Positions 8,947-13,818 of a stretch of 13,818 nucleotides of DNA are shown here, piece after piece. The notes beneath the pieces are model-generated. The model had not been told where the DNA came from and searched no databases. It saw nothing but the letters and a program-made list of their open reading frames with translations. A program made the translations under genes and the position numbers. Every line of letters begins with the position of its first letter. Within the stretch, counting starts at the first letter, position 1. Source of the DNA: Euryarchaeota archaeon UBA54 (GTDB lineage: Archaea; Thermoplasmatota; Poseidoniia; Poseidoniales; Thalassarchaeaceae); NCBI GenBank assembly GCA_002495735.1, contig DAGM01000014.1, positions 39,744 through 53,561 of the forward strand, written 5' to 3'.

Positions 8947-9945
8947 ATGAAACAGCACGTTACAGCGCCAGCACTGGCTGTCGCAATGCTGCTCGCCGTC
9001 CTCACGTGCAGCCTGCCAGCGTCTGCCCAAGCGCAATCGGAAACAGTAGAATTAGTTCTGATTTCCTCTCATCAGCACGATTCGGAAGCTTTCACACAGG
9101 GGCTCGAGATGCATGATGGATCACTCTACGAAAGCACTGGACTGTACGGACACTCCAGTCTCAGAGAGATCGATCCATTGAGCGGTCAGGTAATCCGTCA
9201 GATCGAACTTGACGAGTCGCTGTTCGCAGAAGGCATTACGGTCGTCGGCAACAGTATCGTGATGCTGACTTGGAAGGAGGGCGTAGCACTGGTCTTCGAT
9301 ATCGAATCGTTGACCGTGATCGCCAATCACACCTACTCGGGAGAGGGCTGGGGGCTGTGCTACGACGGAACCCACCTAGTGATGTCGAACGGGACTTCCG
9401 AATTAGCCTTCAGGAACCCGGAAGACTTCACGTTGGTTTCAATCCTGAGGGTGACTGACCAGGGCAGCGAAGTGAGCCTGCTCAACGAGCTTGAGTGCGT
9501 CGGTCAGACGGTGTACGCCAACGTATGGGGCAGCGATTCCATCATCGCCATCGACAAGAGCACCGGTGAGGTCGGACTGACTATCGACGCCTCGATGCTC
9601 GCTGAGAACGAATCAGACGGCTACAACAACGTCCTGAACGGGATTGCCTATGTCTCAGAGCAGGATGCATTCCTCATCACAGGCAAGAACTGGACATCCA
9701 TGCATCTGGTGTTGTTCGGAGATACTCAGGATACTCAGGAGGAAGAGCCTCTAGAATCTCTGGCCATATCCATCCTGAAGTCGATTTGGCCAGTTCTGCT
9801 GATTGCCGTTCTGGTGGTCTTCCTGAGTTCGCTCCGCTTCTTGAGTACGATTATGCAGTTCCTCATACTGATGGTAGTTAAGCGGCAGAGTGAACAGCCG
9901 CCGATGTCCAGCGAGGAGGAGCAAGAGGCGGGTGAGAGACAGTGA
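8947..9945 (+). CDS. Glutaminyl-peptide cyclotransferase (plant/bacterial-type), membrane-anchored
   Basis: Converts N-terminal glutamine (and, more slowly, glutamate) of exported proteins to pyroglutamate. The 332 residues carry the full PF05096 propeller signature: FTQGLEMHDGSLYESTGLYG (49-68), AEGITVV, MLTWKEG (106-112), EGWGLCYDG (133-141), LNELECV (179-185), ANVWGSD (191-197), VLNGIAY (229-235) and TGKNW (245-249). Residues 1-28 are a signal peptide with cleavage at ASA|QAQ or AQA|QSE. Unlike the usual soluble enzyme, there is a C-terminal hydrophobic anchor (about 274-311) and an acidic/basic cytoplasmic tail. The ATG at 8947 is preferred over 8929 because the TATA-like box at 8916-8923 leaves only a few bases before 8929, and because 8947 starts a clean signal peptide. 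It is first in a three-gene operon; its TGA overlaps the next GTG. Confidence 0.9.
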   Translation: MKQHVTAPALAVAMLLAVLTCSLPASAQAQSETVELVLISSHQHDSEAFTQGLEMHDGSLYESTGLYGHSSLREIDPLSGQVIRQIELDESLFAEGITVVGNSIVMLTWKEGVALVFDIESLTVIANHTYSGEGWGLCYDGTHLVMSNGTSELAFRNPEDFTLVSILRVTDQGSEVSLLNELECVGQTVYANVWGSDSIIAIDKSTGEVGLTIDASMLAENESDGYNNVLNGIAYVSEQDAFLITGKNWTSMHLVLFGDTQDTQEEEPLESLAISILKSIWPVLLIAVLVVFLSSLRFLSTIMQFLILMVVKRQSEQPPMSSEEEQEAGERQ

Positions 9946-10691
9946 GCGAGGCGAACGGCGACGAGTTCGAGGATTACAGTGCCATGGAACTGTGGCTACA
10001 CGATCTCTCTGTAGACTCAGCTACCAGAGTGGCTGGGGCGCTGATGATATTCATCGGGAGCCTTCTCGGAGTCCTTCTCGGAATCGCTCTAATCTCGACG
10101 AATGTGGGTGAGATCCTAGCAGGGCAATTGGATGGTTCGGACGGGTTGGCTGATGTCGACGGAATCGTCAGTACCGCACTAGAGGACAGCACCACAGGAG
10201 GCGAACCAGTAGAGGGAGTCAGAGTGAGCATACTCGATTCCGATGAACTTGAGATCGGTCACGATTTCACTGACTCCGGAGGTCGGTTTTCAATAGATGA
10301 CGTGCCCAGACGGACATCCACCTTGTTAGTTGATCATCCTGGGAACCGAACCGTCAGGATCATCCTCGTACCGGGTGACCACGCGCAGATTTCCGTCTCA
10401 CTGATGCTTGGCGACGGACTCGACGAGTACGATATGTCCGGAGAGAGCCATCTCAGTGAGTCGGTACTAATCGGCTCCACCATAGCAGCCCTCACCCTTT
10501 TGGCCGGGCTGGCTGGCATGGTAGGGGGTCTCGAGGCTTACCGAGGCGACCGCTACCAGCGAACCTGGTGGCTGTCGTTCTTCGGACTCTGGAGCCGAGG
10601 CATGCTGTTCGTAGGCCCTATGTTCATTCTATTGGGGATGGGCATGGCCCATCTCGCGAGGGATCAGTTCACCGACCACAGAGAGGAATAA
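9942..10691 (+). CDS. Three-helix membrane protein with carboxypeptidase-regulatory-like domain
   Basis: Function unknown. The 249 residues have an acidic N-terminus, a transmembrane helix (about 30-52), a soluble domain (about 85-155), and two more helices (about 174-196 and 219-237). The soluble part reads as a CarboxypepD_reg/prealbumin-like beta sandwich: EPVEGVRVSILDSD, then DSGGRFSIDDVP and STLLVDHPGNRTVRIILVPG, the usual 'what changes, graded detail, flow-through' spacing of such Ig-like domains. By the positive-inside rule, the loop between helices 1 and 2 is probably outside. The start is GTG at 9942, overlapping the cyclotransferase stop (GTGA); GGTGA lies 6 nt upstream. The overlap shows tight co-translation with the cyclotransferase, suggesting a shared role at the membrane. 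The domain call is from pattern only. Confidence 0.78.
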   Translation: MSEANGDEFEDYSAMELWLHDLSVDSATRVAGALMIFIGSLLGVLLGIALISTNVGEILAGQLDGSDGLADVDGIVSTALEDSTTGGEPVEGVRVSILDSDELEIGHDFTDSGGRFSIDDVPRRTSTLLVDHPGNRTVRIILVPGDHAQISVSLMLGDGLDEYDMSGESHLSESVLIGSTIAALTLLAGLAGMVGGLEAYRGDRYQRTWWLSFFGLWSRGMLFVGPMFILLGMGMAHLARDQFTDHREE

Positions 10692-10705
10692 CTCGAGGTT
10701 TGCCA

Positions 10706-12046
10706 GTGTATCTGATTACTATCGAAGGAGGCGATGGCAGCGGCAAGGGCCTCGCTACGAAGGTGATTTCGGAAGTGCTGGACAAGGAGTTCTCGTTCAC
10801 TTCTGTCGAGGCCACTGGAGAGCCGCGCAGGGAACACCCTCTAGGCCGTCTAGCCATCGAATCGGTCCGCAAGCAGACAATGACTCCCAAGCAGGAGGCC
10901 GGACTGTTCGCCGCCGATAGGGTCGACCACTCGCACGGCTGGATACTGCCCCGTCTGGAGGAGGGTAGGGCAGTGGTCAGCGAGAGGAACATTCACTCTT
11001 CATTGGTATACCAAGGAGTTGTGGGAGGGCTCGGTGTCGACAGAGTGGCGCACATGAACTCGGCGGCACTAGTCCCTGACCTCTGCATCTGGGTTGACTG
11101 CGACCCCGAGGTGGCACTGAGGAGAATCAAGCGAGGCACACTGAGAGCGTTAACCGAGAAGGAGGAGTACTTCGAGACCTCAGAACTGCAACAGAGAATC
11201 AGAGAAGGTTACACTTCGTTGCTATCCGGTGAGATAGAGATGCCCACGCCGTTCGACATGGGCGCGGTGATTGGCCCCATTCTGAACGAGGGGACTGAAC
11301 GGGAGTTCCGGCACGAACTGACCCGCAGAATAAGGAAGTTCGTACACTCTAGGCCAAAGCCGCTAAATGTCAGGATGGAGGTCGTCGAGAGAAACTTCCT
11401 GCGCAAGTTGTTGAGGGCCTCAAAGGGACAGGCCACACTCTCTGGAATCGGAGTGGAACCGTTCAGCGAGAGTTTGAATTGGCCTGACGGTTCAGCGCCA
11501 TGGCGGATTCTCAGGGACGCCCAATCGGAGCACGATGCTGTACTGGAGGAGATAAGCGAAGAATCTAGGGTCGATGTGCCTCTCAGCATCTTTTCCCATT
11601 CCATGTCTTCGATATGCGGCACACTCGCCCTGTTGCCTTCAGCCGATATCTCCGAACTGCGCCAGGCACTCGGGCCGGTGAGAGCTGTCTCCGAGCGCCA
11701 CACCCAGAGGATAGTCAAGTTCCTCCACGAGCGAACCGATTGGGTGCACAAGCACAAGGCACTCGTGGGCAGGGACGCTCCGAGGTCTCACTTGAAGCAG
11801 CGTTATCGCATGTTGGGAGTGACGATACTCACCATCTGGCCACTCAGAGATGCGATTCGTCGATGGATGTCAGATAATCCCGAGGCTCATCTCAGGTTCG
11901 CGATGGGTCAAATTGTCAGGTCGGGCGAGCATCCGTCCGCGGTTAGGGATTCACTGGAGAGGATAGCGCTGTTGAGATTAGGAACGGAAAACTCCTCTCT
12001 TCCCGCCGGAGCGAGCGGCCTCGTATCTTGGTGGCAGGGCAAGTAG
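10706..12046 (+). CDS. tmk: Thymidylate kinase homologue with long C-terminal extension
   Basis: Residues 1-205 of 446 follow dTMP kinase: a P-loop (IEGGDGSGKG, 6-15), LFAADRVDHS...ILPRLEEG (67-87), SERNIHSSLVYQG (92-104), the strand LCIWVDCDPEVALRRIKRG, and a LID-type Arg/Glu-rich helix to about 170. The usual product is dTDP from dTMP and ATP. Differences are visible: Gly15 and Leu16 stand where Ser/Thr normally follows the P-loop lysine (Lys14), and DRY is ERN. Residues about 215-446 are a helical, Arg-rich half that I cannot assign. The GTG at 10706 is chosen because GAGGT sits 6 nt upstream; the reading frame stays open upstream to 10568, but that would overlap the previous gene and precede the kinase core. 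It is third in the operon, 14 bp after the membrane protein. It may be a true Tmk or a diverged nucleotide kinase. Confidence 0.8.
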   Translation: MYLITIEGGDGSGKGLATKVISEVLDKEFSFTSVEATGEPRREHPLGRLAIESVRKQTMTPKQEAGLFAADRVDHSHGWILPRLEEGRAVVSERNIHSSLVYQGVVGGLGVDRVAHMNSAALVPDLCIWVDCDPEVALRRIKRGTLRALTEKEEYFETSELQQRIREGYTSLLSGEIEMPTPFDMGAVIGPILNEGTEREFRHELTRRIRKFVHSRPKPLNVRMEVVERNFLRKLLRASKGQATLSGIGVEPFSESLNWPDGSAPWRILRDAQSEHDAVLEEISEESRVDVPLSIFSHSMSSICGTLALLPSADISELRQALGPVRAVSERHTQRIVKFLHERTDWVHKHKALVGRDAPRSHLKQRYRMLGVTILTIWPLRDAIRRWMSDNPEAHLRFAMGQIVRSGEHPSAVRDSLERIALLRLGTENSSLPAGASGLVSWWQGK

Positions 12047-12052
12047 GGGTAA

Positions 12053-12802
12053 TCACTTCAGTATCAGCCTTGCATTGGCCGGCAGCAGGACCGAAGCAGA
12101 ATCGTCATCGAAGTACTTCGTTCTGGCACACAACGCTGCGGAGAACCACCATCCTAAGACTATACCAGCGGTGAGTCCGGTTATCACTCTGAGGGGGTTG
12201 TTGGACTCATACTCAGTGAGCATCTGCGTGAAGCCGTCGACAGCCATCGGCACGAGTCCGATACCGATTATGGCTAGCACGGCCAGCATCCTCCGGTCAT
12301 CTAGGTAGATGAATTCTAGTCTGCTATCAGGGAACACCGATAGAAAACTGTCCCGAATGGTCCAGCGATTGAGCCCGCGCCAACCGAACAGCGCGGCCCC
12401 GATAGCCAAGCCGAGAAATATTCCGACATCCCGCGTGCACACCGGCATCTGGTTACCGTTAATCTCCCAGGACCTCTCATGCTTCTGATGGCAGTTCAAG
12501 TCCCCAAAGCCGTAAACGAAGGCCCATGCCGGGTTAAGTTCGGTCCAAGAGAAAGTTCCTCCGTGCGCCGATTGATCATGACCCAGAGCTGAATCCTCAC
12601 CGTGGTCCTGATTGCCCCAACTGCCATCTGTGGCGTAGTCCATGGCGTTGGCCCTGCCGGAGAGTTCTGGAACAGTTCCCTCGAGTATCATCACTGGGGC
12701 GATGAAGCACAGCAGCAGATACCCTCCGGTTATTGCCGCTACGACCCTACTAACACTCATTTCCCTAGTTCTGTCACTCAGTCCATTGGCTAGAGACGAC
12801 AC
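12053..12802 (-). CDS. DUF2085 membrane protein
   Basis: Member of a predicted membrane family of unknown function. The family core is clear: NCHQKHERSW (103-112), NGNQMPVCTR (115-124) and GIFLGLAIGAALFGW, then GLVPMAVDGFTQM (182-194) and ESNNPLRVITGL (199-210). About four helices are seen: roughly 18-41, 126-142, 171-190 and 205-225. A His/Asp-rich loop (about 60-85, with HGED and HDQSAHGG) lies after helix 1. Odd point: the second cysteine of the family's CxRC is Asp125. The start is GTG at 12802; ATG at 12760 (residue 15) is the alternative. Neither has a good Shine-Dalgarno site, and a hairpin covers the GTG. The gene converges on tmk with a 6-bp gap and diverges from the Smr gene. Conserved Cys/His residues hint at metal binding, but that is speculation. 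Confidence 0.88.
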   Translation of the reverse strand: MSSLANGLSDRTREMSVSRVVAAITGGYLLLCFIAPVMILEGTVPELSGRANAMDYATDGSWGNQDHGEDSALGHDQSAHGGTFSWTELNPAWAFVYGFGDLNCHQKHERSWEINGNQMPVCTRDVGIFLGLAIGAALFGWRGLNRWTIRDSFLSVFPDSRLEFIYLDDRRMLAVLAIIGIGLVPMAVDGFTQMLTEYESNNPLRVITGLTAGIVLGWWFSAALCARTKYFDDDSASVLLPANARLILK

Positions 12803-12808
12803 GTCTCT
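12792..12808 (-). repeat. 7-bp inverted repeat covering the DUF2085 GTG start
   Basis: AGAGACG (12792-12798) and CGTCTCT (12802-12808) are perfectly complementary around 3 bases. The GTG start codon (12800-12802 on the minus strand) lies at the stem-loop junction. In a leadered mRNA this would partly sequester the start codon; it may also mean that the real start is the ATG at 12760. Short enough to be chance. Confidence 0.35.
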
Positions 12809-12895
12809 CGCATCGAAGACCTACTGATGAACTATGCCATACGGTCATTTTCGATACCCTCGCACTCTTTTGAGCAAGCACTCACTCCGCTCTGT

Positions 12896-13678
12896 ATGGG
12901 TGACCTGAACTACCGTGATGCGGCATGGCTCGGCATAGTGGTCGGATCCATGGTCGCGGTAATGGCGACGTTCATCGCTATCTTCCTCAGCGGGTTAGAC
13001 AGTCCGGAGGTCATGAGCTCTCTGCGCTCCGGTCTCGTGGCAGGGCTCGCGGCAACTGTAGTCGTGACCACTTTCGCATATTACAGGTTGCGTGAGACGT
13101 CCCGCCCTGGTAGGGACCCCGAGGCCATAAGGGAGCAGGAGGTCACGAAGGTCAGAGCCATTCTGGCGATAATTGAAGAAAGAGTCTCCGATTCAGGTCG
13201 TGGTACTTGGACTGTAGAGGAACAAGTGAGGCGAGACAGGGGGGTCTTGGTGGTGGACCTGCATGGACTTGACGCCCCTTCTGCAGCCGCTCTGACAGAC
13301 AGACTGCTTGAGCGCAGGTCAGACCTCGGCCGGCTGAAACTGGTCACAGGCAGGGGAGAGGATACTCACCCGGGATCGGCAGACCCTGGAATTAGGCCTG
13401 CTGTCATGCAGCGGCTGAAGGTCGGGGCGCAGAGTGCTGAGTGGCAGGTGATACAGAAGTCGAGTTCGGTTACTCTCAGACCGATGGGCAGGGCACCCAC
13501 CTCCAAGCAGTGGCTCGGGCGATTCGTGGTTTTCGTAGTCCCGATGACAGGCGCCATGACTCTCGCTTTCAGAGACCTAGCAGGAACGGGGATGGAAATG
13601 CAGGGGATGACTTTCGGTGCCGCTGCGGGACTCCTAATGACTACGCTTCTATCTGGTTACAGGGACCGCTCAGCCTAG
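12896..13678 (+). CDS. Membrane-embedded Smr-domain protein
   Basis: The 260 residues have two N-terminal helices (about 10-32 and 45-63), a soluble middle domain, and two C-terminal helices (about 208-224 and 238-253). The middle domain (116-197) matches Smr: VLVVDLHGLDAPSAAALTDRLL with the DLHG motif at 121-124, then LKLVTGRGEDTHPG with TGxG at 151-154, IRPAVMQRL and a final SVTLRPM strand. Smr domains occur in MutS2 and stand-alone proteins and act as nucleases on branched DNA or RNA. Basic residues after helix 2 (YYRLRETSRPGR) place the domain in the cytoplasm. ATG at 12896 is preferred because helix 1 begins soon after. An in-frame ATG at 12827 would add 23 residues without membrane or signal character. 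Neither start has a Shine-Dalgarno site. The stop overlaps that of the next, convergent gene. Substrate unknown. Confidence 0.8.
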   Translation: MGDLNYRDAAWLGIVVGSMVAVMATFIAIFLSGLDSPEVMSSLRSGLVAGLAATVVVTTFAYYRLRETSRPGRDPEAIREQEVTKVRAILAIIEERVSDSGRGTWTVEEQVRRDRGVLVVDLHGLDAPSAAALTDRLLERRSDLGRLKLVTGRGEDTHPGSADPGIRPAVMQRLKVGAQSAEWQVIQKSSSVTLRPMGRAPTSKQWLGRFVVFVVPMTGAMTLAFRDLAGTGMEMQGMTFGAAAGLLMTTLLSGYRDRSA

Positions 13679-13815
13679 GGGTATCCAGGAACTCCCTCGC
13701 AGCACGCCTCGACCACTCTGCAGCAGCGTGGGCACTCCATGTGTTGGCGCAGGGGGATGGCCCTGCCTCTGAAACCACATTGACACGAGATGTCTTCGCA
13801 GTAGTCAACGTCCAT
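13675..13815 (-). CDS. Tiny cysteine-rich zinc-ribbon-like protein (possibly partial at 5' end)
   Basis: The 46 residues from ATG at 13815 contain eight cysteines: 6, 11, 13, 28, 31, 32, 38 and 39. Cys11-x-Cys13 and Cys28-x2-Cys31 form two knuckles of a zinc-ribbon-like site; CC pairs at 31-32 and 38-39 are extra ligands. The arrangement CQCGFRGRAIPLRQHMECPRC is convincing as a structural metal site. The frame stays open to the window end (one further Pro codon), so the protein may start further upstream. Its TAG and the TAG of the Smr gene lie on opposite strands and share bases (CTAG, 13675-13678), which supports that this frame is used. Too short to name; such proteins often bind nucleic acid or partners. 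Confidence 0.6.
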   Translation of the reverse strand: MDVDYCEDISCQCGFRGRAIPLRQHMECPRCCRVVEACCEGVPGYP

Positions 13816-13818
13816 GGG

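Noticed and set aside
9722..9739. Tandem ATACTCAGG repeat, two copies, in the cyclotransferase gene
   Set aside because: Only two 9-base copies encoding DTQDTQ in a linker; no sign of an array.
10061..10082. CCTTCTCGGA direct repeat, 12-bp spacing
   Set aside because: It encodes LLG-type residues in a transmembrane helix; explained by low-complexity coding.
10568..10705. Longer N-terminus of the kinase homologue
   Set aside because: It overlaps the preceding membrane-protein gene, precedes the P-loop strand by 46 residues without family similarity, and GAGGT points to GTG 10706.
11209..11757. 182-codon minus-strand open frame inside the kinase homologue
   Set aside because: Antisense to the in-frame C-terminal half of a well-started gene. 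Ser/Arg/Leu-rich composition is typical of shadow frames.

Overview
The window most likely comes from a planktonic euryarchaeon of the Marine Group II type (Poseidoniales) or a close relative. This is inferred, not proven. The support is: a bacterial-type gyrB-gyrA pair of the kind Euryarchaeota acquired; an archaeal-style type I 3-dehydroquinate dehydratase; a TATA-like element about 27 bp upstream of a start codon with no leader (8916-8923 to 8947); a large PKD-repeat surface protein with many N-glycosylation sequons and a C-terminal membrane anchor; and very tight gene packing. Shine-Dalgarno-like sites are also used (GGAG, GAGGT, GGTGA).

Layout. Positions 1-2862, minus strand: DNA gyrase operon, gyrB followed 9 bp later by gyrA, which runs off the left edge. 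Positions 2863-3058: a 196-bp divergent spacer with three inverted repeats, the richest regulatory DNA in the window. Positions 3059-3871, plus: aroD. Positions 3868-8870, minus: a two-gene operon for cell-surface proteins, a 1368-residue zinc-metallopeptidase/PKD protein and a 297-residue single-anchor protein. Positions 8880-8946: a short divergent promoter region. Positions 8947-12046, plus: a tight three-gene operon encoding a membrane-anchored glutaminyl cyclase, a membrane protein with an external carboxypeptidase-regulatory-like domain, and a thymidylate kinase homologue with a long unassigned C-terminal half. Positions 12053-12802, minus: a DUF2085 membrane protein. Positions 12896-13678, plus: a four-helix membrane protein carrying a Smr nuclease-like domain. 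Positions 13675-13815, minus: a tiny eight-cysteine protein that may extend past the edge. No gene-free stretch exceeds 300 bases. No RNA gene, CRISPR array or insertion sequence was seen.

How it fits together. The middle of the window looks like a cell-surface module. A secreted/anchored glutaminyl cyclase is transcribed away from two secreted proteins. All three have a predicted signal-peptide cleavage site that would leave Gln or Glu as residue 1, the substrates for pyroglutamate formation. The flanking genes are housekeeping functions with unusual details: gyrase A has Gln at both quinolone-contact positions, AroD has changed residues around its conserved His/Lys pair, and the thymidylate kinase homologue has an altered P-loop. 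The strongest candidates for something undescribed are the membrane-embedded Smr protein, the C-terminal half of the kinase, and the possible pyroglutamate-capping circuit.
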